Origin: Mesorhizobium sp.
GTDB taxonomy: Bacteria; Pseudomonadota; Alphaproteobacteria; Rhizobiales; Rhizobiaceae
Direction of reading: 5' to 3'
DNA: 64,000 nucleotides
Assembly (NCBI RefSeq): GCF_017306585.1
Contig: NZ_JAFKIC010000112.1
Span: 1 to 64,000 of the forward strand
Below, in pieces: positions 8,909 to 17,589 of this stretch. Position numbers and translations under genes: made by a program. Every line of letters begins with the position of its first letter. Positions within the stretch are counted from its first letter, which is position 1. The notes beneath the pieces are model-generated. The model was not told the DNA's origin. It did not search any database and worked only from the letters and a program-made list of their open reading frames with translations.

Positions 8909-9469
8909 TTATAATCTGACTTAGCACATCTGACCGATGGCGTACTGAAGCTAAACACGGTGGGAGTCATTGTTCAAGGAACCGCAAATCGTTTGTTAGT
9001 CAACGCGGTTTGGGCCTGCAGTGCCCGATGCGCCGGAACAGCATGATCAATGTCAGCGATCGCGTTCTCAACACATTTCATGATGAGTGCTTGATCGCTA
9101 ATATGGCCTCGGCATAACTGAAGTCGGGGCTCGACGGGGGGCAGTTAGCTCGCTCGAGGCGGGCAAGAGTTGCCGCCCCCGGTGTCCAGCGCTGCGGAGC
9201 TTCCAGTGTCCGCTTCGTCTGCGTTCCCGCTGAAGGCGGCCAGTCCGCTTTCCACCCCTCATCGGCTATCATGGGATTCGGCAGCAACGACAGTTTTCGG
9301 GACAGAGCGCAGTCGGCCCGATCGTCCGCGAATGCCGCTTGGCCGCTACCCGCCTCGTAGCGGACGTTAGCCCCTCGCTCTGGCACGTAAGCTCCTGTCC
9401 CAAAGTTAGCGCTCGAAACAGCATTCAATACCGCAACGGGGGCTACGATCCGAACTGCATTCAGGATGG
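8909..9469. other. 560-bp gap inside the retron island
   Basis: No gene is supported. A 131-residue minus-strand frame (9078-9473) has no ribosome site, no recognisable domain and an internal composition change. From about 9120 to 9370 the sequence is more GC-rich than the flanking retron and HEPN genes and looks like decayed remnant DNA rather than promoter sequence. The right end of the gap would hold any terminator of the HEPN-like gene; none is obvious. Confidence 0.35.
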
Positions 9470-9973
9470 TCAAAGCGGGTTCACCCGCTCAACGCGATAT
9501 CTCTTCTGGAACTCACTGAGCACCATTTCGAGCGTTGCCTCAAAAGCACTCTGATCGAACATCATCGATTTCTTCGCCTCATGCAGGTATCGCCAGTCGG
9601 TGAAGGCATCTTGGTGCTGATACAGAATGTCACGAATGCTGTAGTCGATGTAGAAAAAACTGGGATGATGCGGGACTACTGACCTTTTGAACTCCGCGTC
9701 GAGTTTTTCTTGGCTTTCAGGCTTTAAGCGATCAAACAGCTCTATCAGGTTGTGCGATTTAGCGACTTTTGGATCATCGTGATCGAAGACGAACCACGCT
9801 TTGAGTGCCAACTCCATCGAAAGCGCCAAAAGCAGCGGTTCAACACCGACGTGTTCGCGCTCGGTCGGGTCTGCAGGCTTTCTGAAATCTGGACCTGGAA
9901 AGGTCTGAGTTTTCCGAAGAATCGCCTTTGCGGCTTCCCCGATCTTGATAGCTGTCGATAGGCGCGCACTCAT
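9470..9973 (-). CDS. HEPN-like helical protein
   Basis: A soluble, helix-rich protein of about 167 residues. Segments LLLALSMELALKAWFVFDHDDP and KSHNLIELFDRL resemble HEPN-family proteins, whose members include RNases in toxin-antitoxin and defence systems. The C-terminal half contains DWRYLHEAKKS. A canonical RxxxxH RNase motif is not clear, so nuclease activity is not claimed. ATG 9973 (MSARLSTAIKIG) is chosen by protein shape; a TTG at 10033 in the same frame would add 20 residues, and neither has a good ribosome site. It shares the AT-richer composition of the retron genes and follows them on the same strand upstream, so it may be accessory island content. Moderate confidence as a gene, lower for the family. 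Confidence 0.6.
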   Translation of the reverse strand: MSARLSTAIKIGEAAKAILRKTQTFPGPDFRKPADPTEREHVGVEPLLLALSMELALKAWFVFDHDDPKVAKSHNLIELFDRLKPESQEKLDAEFKRSVVPHHPSFFYIDYSIRDILYQHQDAFTDWRYLHEAKKSMMFDQSAFEATLEMVLSEFQKRYRVERVNPL

Positions 9974-10263
9974 TGGAGGTCCATTGATGTAAATTAGCTC
10001 CGGAGCTTGATTTGAGATATTGCAAGAACTCAATCGCTTAGTCTAGGACGCACGGAACTACAATCTAAAGACAGTTTGGTATTAAGCTTACCGGCGGAAT
10101 ACTATCTTCCCGCCTCTTTGGGGCGCGAGTGCTTTCTGGTTGCAATCCTTGTTCTCTGAGCAAAGGTCTCTAGAGGTGCGGGGCATCTGTGGGGTTGCCC
10201 GGCCAGGTCAGTCTGCCATCAGGAACTCCGGGAAGATGGATGAACAACCGAAACGAGGCGCAA

Positions 10264-10551
10264 ATCCCCCTCACCTCCCCGGCGCAGCACTCAACTCACT
10301 GCGCCGCCACGCCGCCGGCGAGATTCCCACTGACCGCTTGAACTCCCGCCCGAAGTGATAGACGTCGCAGAAGCCGCAGGCTTCGGCCACTTCGGCCAGC
10401 GGCTGGTCGCCTTGCACCAGCAGGGACTGCGCCTGCATCAGGCGCTCGCACATCAGCCATTGGTGCGGCCTGCTGCGCAGATGTTTCTGGGACAGGCGGC
10501 GCAGTTGCGAGGGGCCGAGGCCGGTCACTCGGTCAGGTCAGGCGCGGTCCA
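10264..10551 (-). pseudogene. Duplicated 3' fragment of the AraC regulator gene
   Basis: These 288 bp match 16552-16840, the 3' end of the intact araC gene, with about 16 differences (roughly 94% identity). The fragment encodes the two-helix AraC DNA-binding domain (GPSQLRRLSQKHLRSRPHQ through SVGISPAAWRRSEL) but has no ligand-binding domain. Its upstream end is frameshifted by one base relative to the intact copy (GGTCACTCGG against GGTCACCTCGG). Both copies are on the minus strand, so they are direct repeats flanking the Crp/Fnr regulator and the LIV operon. Short expressed HTH fragments are possible but a non-functional remnant is more likely. Confidence 0.88.
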
Positions 10552-10591
10552 GTCCGCCGTTGGGCCGTCCGATGCATCAACATCGAACGCG

Positions 10592-11317
10592 TCAGAAAAC
10601 AGGGATCGGGGCGAGGTCCGTCGATTGGTATTGAGCCAGCCTCCGCAGACCCGCAAGGTCGGTCAGATCGATCAGGCGCGCGTTGCTGGTGACGAGATGT
10701 TCGGCACGCAGCTGTTGCATGACGCGATTGAGATGGGGCACGCTCAGGCCCAGCGCATCGGCCATGATTTCCTGCGAAAACGGCAGGTTGAAGCTCGCCT
10801 CGCCGGCCAGTCCAACCGCGAGGAGGCGCGCGTGGGTATCGAGCAGCAGCTGCGCCAGCCTTTCAATTGGCGTGCGCCGGCCCAGATTGACGATGTGTTC
10901 CGCGTAGGTCGCTGCCTCCTCGGCGGCGAGCCAGCTTAACACCAGGCCGAATTTCGGCTGCTCGTAGCAGAGACGAACATATGACGCGAATGGGCAGACA
11001 GCGTATGTCAGTTCGCTCACGGCGACGACGGCATAGCCGGACCGATCGAAAAAGCTGACGGGCAGCCCGACGACGTCGCCCGGCAGGATGAGCTTCAGGA
11101 TCTGCCTCTTGCCGCTGCGAAGCAGCCTGTAGCGGATCGCATAGCCGGCCTTGACGAAGCACAGGCTTCGGAACTCCGAGCCGTGAACGATGAGTTCCTC
11201 GCGCTTCTTGACGGAAAGATCGCGCTCGAAGATAGCCGCAAGGCTTTCGATCTCGGCCGCCTTCAGCCCCATCACACGTGTCAGGCGGGTCACGATCGGG
11301 TGGCCGGTCAGCGGCAT
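10592..11317 (-). CDS. Crp/Fnr-family transcriptional regulator
   Basis: A 241-residue regulator: an N-terminal cyclic-nucleotide-binding-like beta-roll (about 20-130, with LILPGDVVGLPVSFF) and a C-terminal winged helix (about 150-225) with recognition region EIMADALGLSVPHLNRVMQQL. The FNR iron-sulphur cysteine pattern is absent and the recognition helix has neither the FNR ExxSR nor the CRP RExxGR residues, so effector and site are unknown. It is divergent from the LIV operon, with a 225-bp shared upstream region holding a 9-bp-arm inverted repeat and an FNR-box-like element. It probably controls that operon and perhaps itself (inference). Start is ATG 11317. Confidence 0.85.
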   Translation of the reverse strand: MPLTGHPIVTRLTRVMGLKAAEIESLAAIFERDLSVKKREELIVHGSEFRSLCFVKAGYAIRYRLLRSGKRQILKLILPGDVVGLPVSFFDRSGYAVVAVSELTYAVCPFASYVRLCYEQPKFGLVLSWLAAEEAATYAEHIVNLGRRTPIERLAQLLLDTHARLLAVGLAGEASFNLPFSQEIMADALGLSVPHLNRVMQQLRAEHLVTSNARLIDLTDLAGLRRLAQYQSTDLAPIPVF

Positions 11318-11345
11318 GCCAGTTTTCCAGGCGTCATGGTGGCGA

Positions 11346-11400
11346 AACTTTCGTACGCTTATTAATCTGGATCAATCAATAGGATCATCAAACGAAAGTT
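11346..11400. promoter_or_regulatory. Inverted repeat enclosing an FNR-box-like element
   Basis: AACTTTCGT (11346-11354) and its exact reverse complement ACGAAAGTT (11392-11400) flank an AT-rich core. Inside the core, TTAAT-CTGG-ATCAA (11362-11375) matches the FNR/Anr consensus TTGAT-N4-ATCAA at nine of ten positions. The site is 30-85 bp upstream of the Crp/Fnr start codon and about 140-200 bp upstream of the LIV binding-protein gene. The match to an FNR box is seen in sequence; which regulator binds is inference, since the neighbouring Crp/Fnr protein lacks FNR-type recognition residues. Confidence 0.5.
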
Positions 11401-11542
11401 GTATTGACGATCCCGCTCCCGCCGCCGCGAATGCCCCCTGTGGGCAGGCCGCGTCTTTCGCCGCCTTGCCTGGGAAGAGTTCGCAATCTGGGAACAACGA
11501 CGAGAGCCATCGGATGGCTCCGAGGGCGAGGAGGAGCAATCT

Positions 11543-12892
11543 ATGCCGCTGGACGATAAAGACACCGCCAACATATCCCGCCGCACCGTATTGCATGCCG
11601 GCGCCGCCGTTCTTGGCGGCGCGTTTCTGCCTGGTTTCAGCGTGGCGGCTTTCGCCGACGACAAGCCGGCGATCGGCACCTGGCCGGCCGGGTCGGCTGG
11701 CGACACCGTCTATATCGGCGCCGCGGTGCCGCTCACGGGCGCCTATGCGCTGCAGGGCGCCGACGAGCTCAAGGGCTGGCAGCTTGCCGTCGAGCATATC
11801 AACAACGGCCACGATTTGATGAAGGCCATGGCGCCGAAGGTCGACAAGGGGCTGCTCGGCAAGAAGGTGGAGCTGTTGTCCGCCGACAGCGCGGCCAAGC
11901 CAAATCAGGCCGTCGAGGTGGAGCAGAACTACATCAACCAGAACAAGATCATCCTGATGACCGGTTCGACGTCGTCGGCGGTCGCCGTCGCGCTGAACAA
12001 ATTCGCCCAGCGCGAGAAGGTTCTCTATGTCGCGGGCATTTCCGGCTCGAACGACACGACCGGCAAGGATTGCGTCCGCTACGGCTTCCGCCAGAACCTC
12101 TTCGGCCAGACCTCGGCCGCCGCGATCGGCCCGGTGCTCCTCAAGCAGTTCGGCAAGAACAAGAAGGCGGCGTTCATGACGCCGGACTACACTTACGGCC
12201 ACACCGTCACCAAGTCGGTGAACGACTACCTGACCTCGGAGGGCGGCTGGGAGATGGTGACCAACCAGATATCCCCCCTCGGCACCCAGGACTTCAGCCA
12301 GTATCTCACCAACATCGCCAATTCCGGCGCCGAGTTCCTCATCAACGTCAACTGGGGCCGCGACGCGGTGCTGTCGTCGCAGCAGGCCAAGCAGTTCGGC
12401 CTCCTGCCCAACATGAAGCTCGTCATCCCCTACCAGATTCCGTTCCTGGCCAAGGAAGTCGGCCCGGAGATCACCGAGGGTGTTTTCGCCGCCACCGATT
12501 TCTGGTGGACGCAGGAGGACCAGTATCCGCTGGCCAAGCAGTTCGTCGAGGCTTTCCAGGCCAAGTTCGGCTACCGGCCGGAATGGGGGGCCGAGAACAG
12601 CTATGTCAGCTTCGCCCACTGGGCCCGCATGGTTTCGGAAGCAGGCAGCTTCTATCCGCCTGACATCATCAAGCAGTACGAGAAGGGCGAGACCATTCCC
12701 TCGCTTCTGGGCGATGTCCACTACCGGCCCGAAGACCACCAGTGCATCCGTCCCGTCGTCATCGTGCGCGGCAAGGCCAAGAAGGACATGAAGAACGACG
12801 AGGACTTCTGGGAGGTGCTCGAAGTCGTCCCCGGCGAAGGCCTGATGCAGAAGCCGGATGCGTTCGGTTGCCAGCTCGGCGACTACCTCTGA
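11543..12892 (+). CDS. LIV-type ABC transporter periplasmic binding protein
   Basis: A 449-residue type 1 periplasmic binding protein of the branched-chain amino acid/amide/urea family. It has a twin-arginine-like export signal (NISRRTVLHAGAAVLGGAFL), so Tat secretion is likely. Mature sequence begins near DDKPAIGTWPAG and contains VYIGAAVPLTGAYALQGADE, the usual first strand and ligand loop. ATG 11543 is preceded by GAGGAG (from 11530). It is the first gene of the operon with the permease, fused permease-ATPase and broken livF downstream. The substrate cannot be assigned: this family carries amino acids, amides, urea and aromatic acids. Confidence 0.88.
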   Translation: MPLDDKDTANISRRTVLHAGAAVLGGAFLPGFSVAAFADDKPAIGTWPAGSAGDTVYIGAAVPLTGAYALQGADELKGWQLAVEHINNGHDLMKAMAPKVDKGLLGKKVELLSADSAAKPNQAVEVEQNYINQNKIILMTGSTSSAVAVALNKFAQREKVLYVAGISGSNDTTGKDCVRYGFRQNLFGQTSAAAIGPVLLKQFGKNKKAAFMTPDYTYGHTVTKSVNDYLTSEGGWEMVTNQISPLGTQDFSQYLTNIANSGAEFLINVNWGRDAVLSSQQAKQFGLLPNMKLVIPYQIPFLAKEVGPEITEGVFAATDFWWTQEDQYPLAKQFVEAFQAKFGYRPEWGAENSYVSFAHWARMVSEAGSFYPPDIIKQYEKGETIPSLLGDVHYRPEDHQCIRPVVIVRGKAKKDMKNDEDFWEVLEVVPGEGLMQKPDAFGCQLGDYL

Positions 12893-12903
12893 TCGCCACC
12901 CGC

Positions 12904-12932
12904 GCCTTCTCCGTCGCAAGGGCGGAGAAGGC
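12904..12932 (+). terminator. Stem-loop between binding-protein and permease genes
   Basis: A perfect 10-bp stem GCCTTCTCCG/CGGAGAAGGC with a 9-nt loop starts 11 bp after the binding-protein stop codon. There is no U-tract, so it is more likely an mRNA-stabilising or attenuating hairpin than a full terminator; such hairpins commonly keep binding-protein levels above permease levels. It resembles the palindromic repeats common between rhizobial genes. A second small stem GCCGC/GCGGC follows at 12951-12963. Confidence 0.55.
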
Positions 12933-13079
12933 TTGTCCCGTGACTGGAAAGCCGCTTCGCGGCAGAGTGCGCCCGCCATCCGCCGATGGTGATCGGCTAT
13001 CGAAAGCGCGCCGGTTTGCTGTCATGATGACGGCGACGGGCACCCCTGGATTCACATCAATCTCAAAGCGGGCGGCAGC

Positions 13080-13955
13080 GTGATAAACTGGGCCAACTTC
13101 ATTTCGCAATGTTTCAACGGACTGGTGCTCGGCGCGCTGCTGGCGCTGATCTCATCGGGCCTGACGATCATCTATGGCACGCTGGGCGTGCTCAACCTGG
13201 CGCATGGGGCGATGTTCATGCTCGGCGGCTATGCCGGCTGGCTCGCCTATAGCTACACCGGTTCCTACCTCGCCGCCGTCGTCGCCGGCTCGCTGTTCGT
13301 CATGGTGGTCGGCGTGGTCATGGAGCGGCTGATCATCCGCCATTTCTACACGCGGCCGCAGGAGGACCAGCTTCTCGTCACCTTCGGCCTCGTTATCGTT
13401 TTCGTCGAGGCTGTGCGCTTTTTCTTCGGCAGCATGTCGCAGACCTTGCCGCCGCCGGCGCCGCTGGTGGGCATCACCAATCTGGGCTTCATGATCTATC
13501 CCACCTACCGGCTGGCATTGCTCGGCATCGTCGCCGTCGCGCTGCTGGTTCTCTACTTCGTTCTCTACCGCACCCGCATCGGCATGATCGTGCGCGCCGG
13601 CATCGAGGATTCGGGGATGGTCGATTCGCTCGGCATCGACGTCTACAGGATCTTCATGCTGGTGTTCGGCATCGGAGCCATGGCGGCGGGCTTTGCCGGC
13701 GTCGTCAACGCGCCGGTGGTATCGATTGCTCCCGATGTCGGCGAAGCGATCCTGGTGCAGACTTTCGTGGTCGTCGTCATCGGCGGCGTCGGCTCTTTCC
13801 CCGGGGCCATTATCGGCGGCCTCATCGCCGGCGAGATCATATCGATCACCTCGATGTTCAATCCGGGCTACTCCTACATCATGCTGTTCGTGGCCATGAC
13901 GCTGGTGCTGGTGATCCGTCCGCACGGGCTGCTTGGCCAGGCCGGTCGTGAATAG
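13080..13955 (+). CDS. LIV-type ABC transporter permease (LivH family)
   Basis: A 291-residue inner-membrane permease with about eight hydrophobic segments. Family marks are GLTIIYGTLGVLNLAHGAM near the N-terminus, RAGIEDSGMVDSLGIDV (the cytoplasmic loop that contacts the ATPase, about 165-182) and GGVGSFPGAIIGGLIAGEI near the C-terminus. The start is GTG at 13080 (MINWANFISQCFNGLVLGA); no better in-frame start fits the family N-terminus. It follows the binding-protein gene by 187 bp containing stem-loops and is followed 10 bp later by the fused permease-ATPase gene. Confidence 0.9.
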   Translation: MINWANFISQCFNGLVLGALLALISSGLTIIYGTLGVLNLAHGAMFMLGGYAGWLAYSYTGSYLAAVVAGSLFVMVVGVVMERLIIRHFYTRPQEDQLLVTFGLVIVFVEAVRFFFGSMSQTLPPPAPLVGITNLGFMIYPTYRLALLGIVAVALLVLYFVLYRTRIGMIVRAGIEDSGMVDSLGIDVYRIFMLVFGIGAMAAGFAGVVNAPVVSIAPDVGEAILVQTFVVVVIGGVGSFPGAIIGGLIAGEIISITSMFNPGYSYIMLFVAMTLVLVIRPHGLLGQAGRE

Positions 13956-13965
13956 GGCGTCCTTC

Positions 13966-15801
13966 ATGCGGATCACACGCCCCTACCTGATCGAGCTGAT
14001 CACCGCCCTGGCGCTGATACTCGCGCCATTCGTTCTTCCCCATCTCGGCTTTTCGCCCAGCACCATCAACCGCATCCTGATCTGGGGCCTGTTCGGGCTC
14101 GGCTTCGATATACTGTTCGGCTACACCGGACTGCTGTCGTTCGGCCAGTCGGCCTTCTACGGCACGGGCGGCATGTTCGCCGCCTACCTGCTCACCGAGG
14201 CCGGCTTCGACCACGTCATGGTCGCCATCATACTCGGCGCGGTGGTGGCCGGCGTGGTTGGTTACTTCATCGGCCTGATAGCGCTGCGGCGCACCGGCAT
14301 CTATTTCGCCATGATCACGGTGGCGATCGCCGAGGTTTTCTTCTTCGTCGAGTTCAACCCGCTGTCGGCATTCACCGGCGGAGAGAACGGGCTGCCGGGC
14401 GTGCCGACGCCGACCTTTAATCTCGGCTTCACCGTGCTGAAGTTCAACACCGACTGGTCGATGTATGGCTTCCTGGCGTTCTGGTATTTCGTCGGCATCG
14501 TGATTGCGCTGCGCATCGTGCGCTCGCCGGTCGGAGCGATCCTGTCGGCGATCCGTGACAATCCGCGGCGCGCGGAGGCACTCGGCCACAACATCCACGG
14601 CTACAAGCTGACGGCCTTCGTGGTGGCCGCGATCTATGCCGGTTTTGCCGGCGGCCTGCTCGGCGTCATGCAGGGCTTCATGCCGCCGGACGCCTTCATG
14701 TTCGACACATCAGGCCAGCTTGTCATGCAGACGGCCATCGGCGGCGCCGGCACATTGTTCGGACCGTTGCTTGGCGCGACGGTCTGGCTCTATCTCAGCG
14801 ACTTCTTCCAGAACACCTTGCATCTGGGAGCGACGTGGAAGCTGGTGCTCGGCATCGTCTTCGTGCTGCTGGTCTGCTTCCTGCGGCGCGGCATTGTCGG
14901 CGCGATGGTCGACCTCTACGCACTGGCGGCCGGCGGCGGGAACGAGGAGCCAGCCGGCGCCTCGGCCGGGAGCCCGCCCTTCGACCCCGCTGCCATAGAA
15001 CCGATGCCGCCGCGCCGGCGTGGCGATGCGCCGGCATCCGGACCGATCCTGCGGGCGCAAGGCCTCAGCAAGCGCTATGGCGGCATCGTGGCCAACAGCG
15101 ACATCGACTTCACGGTCGATCATGGCGAGATACGCGGCATCATAGGGCCGAACGGCGCCGGCAAGAGCACCTTCTTCAAGATGCTGACCTGCGAGGTCGC
15201 TCCGACCTCCGGGCAGATCACGTTCGAAGGCCGCGACATCACCGGCATGGACGTATCCGCTGTGTGCCAGCTCGGACTGACCAAGAGCTACCAGATCAAC
15301 CAGCTGTTCGACCGGCTGACGGTCCGGCGCAACCTGACGATCGCGGCGCTCGGCGAAACACGCGGCCGCTTCCGGCTCGACCTGTTCAAGAACCTGCATG
15401 GCGTGCCGGGCCTCGACGAACAGGTCGAGCGGACGGCGGCGCTGGTCAACCTCACCGCGCGTCTCGACCGGCCGGTTTCGGAGCTGCCCTATGGCGAAAA
15501 GCGCCGGCTGGAAATAGGTCTGGCGCTGGCGACGTCGCCAAGCCTGCTTTTGCTCGACGAGCCGCTGGCCGGCATGAGCCCGCGCGAACGCGTCGAGACC
15601 GTGGCGCTGCTCAAGTCGATCGCGCGCGGACGCACGATGATCATCATCGACCACGACATGGATTCGCTGTTCGAGCTGGTCGGGAAAGTGACGGTGCTGC
15701 AGGAAGGCCGGGTGCTGGTCGAAGGCATGCCCGCTGAGATCAGGACCAACGCCAAGGTGCAGGAAGCCTATCTCGGTGGCGTGCACGGAGAGATGGCATG
15801 A
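13966..15801 (+). CDS. Fused LIV-type permease (LivM) and ATPase (LivG)
   Basis: A 611-residue fusion. Residues 1 to about 310 are a LivM permease (hydrophobic segments, the loop RDNPRRAEALGHNIHGYKL and the GGAGTLFGPLLGA segment). A proline/alanine linker (about 325-360) leads to a LivG ATPase: Walker A GPNGAGKS, signature LPYGEKRRLEIGLAL (ordinary LSGG replaced by LPYG, usual for LivG), Walker B LLLLDEPLAGMS and the H-loop IIIDHDMD. ATG 13966 is chosen; an upstream TTG at 13933 overlaps the previous gene. It overlaps livF by four bases. The same fusion occurs in the second LIV operon of this window. Confidence 0.9.
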   Translation: MRITRPYLIELITALALILAPFVLPHLGFSPSTINRILIWGLFGLGFDILFGYTGLLSFGQSAFYGTGGMFAAYLLTEAGFDHVMVAIILGAVVAGVVGYFIGLIALRRTGIYFAMITVAIAEVFFFVEFNPLSAFTGGENGLPGVPTPTFNLGFTVLKFNTDWSMYGFLAFWYFVGIVIALRIVRSPVGAILSAIRDNPRRAEALGHNIHGYKLTAFVVAAIYAGFAGGLLGVMQGFMPPDAFMFDTSGQLVMQTAIGGAGTLFGPLLGATVWLYLSDFFQNTLHLGATWKLVLGIVFVLLVCFLRRGIVGAMVDLYALAAGGGNEEPAGASAGSPPFDPAAIEPMPPRRRGDAPASGPILRAQGLSKRYGGIVANSDIDFTVDHGEIRGIIGPNGAGKSTFFKMLTCEVAPTSGQITFEGRDITGMDVSAVCQLGLTKSYQINQLFDRLTVRRNLTIAALGETRGRFRLDLFKNLHGVPGLDEQVERTAALVNLTARLDRPVSELPYGEKRRLEIGLALATSPSLLLLDEPLAGMSPRERVETVALLKSIARGRTMIIIDHDMDSLFELVGKVTVLQEGRVLVEGMPAEIRTNAKVQEAYLGGVHGEMA

Positions 15802-16496
15802 GCCTGCTCGAGGTCAGCGGACTGAACAGTTACTACGGCGACAGCCACATCCTCTTCGACGTCGGGCTGAAGGTCGAACAGAACGAGGTGGTGGCGCTGC
15901 TTGGCCGCAACGGCGCCGGCAAGTCGACGACGCTGAAGAGCCTGATGGGCGTGGTGACGCCGCGCACCGGTTCGGTCAAGCTCGATGGCGTCGAGCTGGC
16001 GGGCCGCAAGGCGCACGGCATCGCCCGCCAGGGCATGCAGCTGGTGCATGAGAACCGGCGCATCTTCGGCAGCCTGAACGTCGAGGAAAACATCATCCTG
16101 GCTGGTTTGACCGCCGCCCACCGTTGGCCGCTGGAGCGCATCTATACGATGTTCCCGCGCCTGAAGGAGCGGCGCACCAGCCGCGGCACGGATCTGTCGG
16201 GCGGCGAGTAGCAGATGCTGGCCATAGCCCGCGCCTTGGTGCGCGACCCGAAGATCATCCTTCTCGACGAGCCCTTCGAAGGGCTTGCGCCCGTGATTGT
16301 GCACGACCTCGTCCGCGCCTGCCGCGAATTGGCGCAGGAAGGGCAGACGATCGTGCTGGTGGAGCAGAACCTCGCCGCGACGTTGGCGCTCGCCAGCCGC
16401 GTCTATATCATCAACAACGGTCACATCGTTTACGAGGGATTGGCTGCCGAGCTGAAAGCGCAGCCGGGACTGCTGCAACAATATCTCGGCGTATGA
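15798..16496 (+). pseudogene. LivF-type ABC ATPase interrupted by an in-frame amber codon
   Basis: A 232-codon LivF ATPase frame: Walker A GRNGAGKS, then DLSGGE followed by TAG at 16209-16211, then QMLAIARAL in the same frame, Walker B IILLDEPFEGLAP and the normal end QQYLGV. The family sequence is LSGGEQQMLAIARAL, so the TAG replaces one Gln codon (CAG to TAG, one base). The stop removes Walker B, so an unsuppressed product would be inactive. All other parts look intact and undecayed. Explanations are a recent nonsense mutation, amber suppression or a sequencing error. If real, the transporter needs another LivF, such as the one at 49533-50225. Confidence 0.85.
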
Positions 16497-16558
16497 GCCC
16501 GGTGCTTCACGGGTAGCCGCTGGCTTGATGCGGTCGAACAGCCCCAAAACCGCCCCCC

Positions 16559-17410
16559 TCACCCCCTCGGCGCGGCGCTCAACTCACTGCGCCGCCACGC
16601 CGCCGGCGAAATCCCCACTGACCGCTTGAACTCGCGGCCGAAGTGGTAGACGTCGCAGAAGCCGCAGGCTTCGGCAACTTCGGCCAGCGGCTGATCGCCC
16701 TGCACCAGCAAGGACTGCGCCTGCATCAGGCGCTCGCGCATCAGCCATTGGTGCGGGCTGGTGCGCAGATGTTTCTGGAACAGGCGGCGCAGTTGCGAGG
16801 GGCCGAGGCGGGTCACCTCGGTCAGATCAGGCGCGGTCCAGGCGAAGCCGGGCTCGGCGCGCATGGCGTCGAGTGCGGCGGCGAGCGGGGCGGGCAGGTC
16901 CTCGTGGCTGGCGCCGCCGACGGCGCGGTCGACCATCAGCAGGAATTCGGCGACCAGCTGGTTGAGCCTGAGATCAAGCCCGGCGTCGCGCCGCCGCAGC
17001 GCCGAGAACAGCCGCTCGAACCAGGGCGCGGGGCTCGCCGCCTCGGTGAACAAGGTGCGCGAGGCGCCCTCGCCGAACAGCTTGCGGCGCAGCACCCCCG
17101 GGTCCGGCCCGTCGAGGCGGAACCACAGCAGCGTCCAGGGGTCGGCGGGATCGGCGCAATGCACATGCGGCGCCTCGTTGGCCATCCACACCAGCTGGTT
17201 GGCGCGCACGTCCAGCCGCTGCCCCAGCATCTCGACATGGCCCCTGCCCGACACGCAGTAGAGTATGTCCTGGCCGGGGTGGAAGGCCCGTTCTATGCGG
17301 TAGTCGCGCGCCGCCGCCACCTTGCCGGCGCGCACCACGCTGAAGGCCGTGCGTGTCCAGCCGGGCGCCGGCACATAGTGGAAACTCTCGAAAACCGCGC
17401 TCTTTTCCAT
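16559..17410 (-). CDS. AraC-family transcriptional regulator
   Basis: A 283-residue regulator: N-terminal cupin-like arabinose-binding domain (about 15-150, with AFHPGQDILYCVSGRGHVEML) and C-terminal double helix-turn-helix (about 195-280, VTRLGPSQLRRLFQKHL and LAEVAEACGFCDVYHFGREFKR). ATG 17410 (MEKSAVFESF) is preferred over an upstream GTG at 17461 because it fits the family N-terminus. It is divergent from the PhyH-family gene and next to the ribose-type operon, which it probably activates. The last 250 bp plus the bases just after the stop codon are duplicated at 10264-10551. The upstream gap contains ACAAAA/TTTTGT (17425-17430 and 17449-17454), a weak operator candidate. Confidence 0.88.
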   Translation of the reverse strand: MEKSAVFESFHYVPAPGWTRTAFSVVRAGKVAAARDYRIERAFHPGQDILYCVSGRGHVEMLGQRLDVRANQLVWMANEAPHVHCADPADPWTLLWFRLDGPDPGVLRRKLFGEGASRTLFTEAASPAPWFERLFSALRRRDAGLDLRLNQLVAEFLLMVDRAVGGASHEDLPAPLAAALDAMRAEPGFAWTAPDLTEVTRLGPSQLRRLFQKHLRTSPHQWLMRERLMQAQSLLVQGDQPLAEVAEACGFCDVYHFGREFKRSVGISPAAWRRSELSAAPRG

Positions 17411-17589
17411 GATGCGCGTTTTATACAAAACAAGCGCCTTGCTGTCCATTTTGTTCGCCACGGGGCGCCGCTATGGTCGCTTTCATGAGGTCGGGGATTT
17501 CGGCACGCCGCCGCGAGAATCCCCGGATTTTCAGGGTTTTCCGGGCGCTCGGCGCCGTCGGCGGCCCGATGGTTCAGGGAGGCAGAACG

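Noticed and set aside
9078-9473. 131-residue minus-strand frame next to the HEPN-like gene
   Set aside because: No ribosome site, no domain and uneven composition; treated as decayed DNA.
11372-12979. 535-residue minus-strand frame across the first LIV binding-protein gene
   Set aside because: Antisense of a recognisable Tat-exported binding protein.
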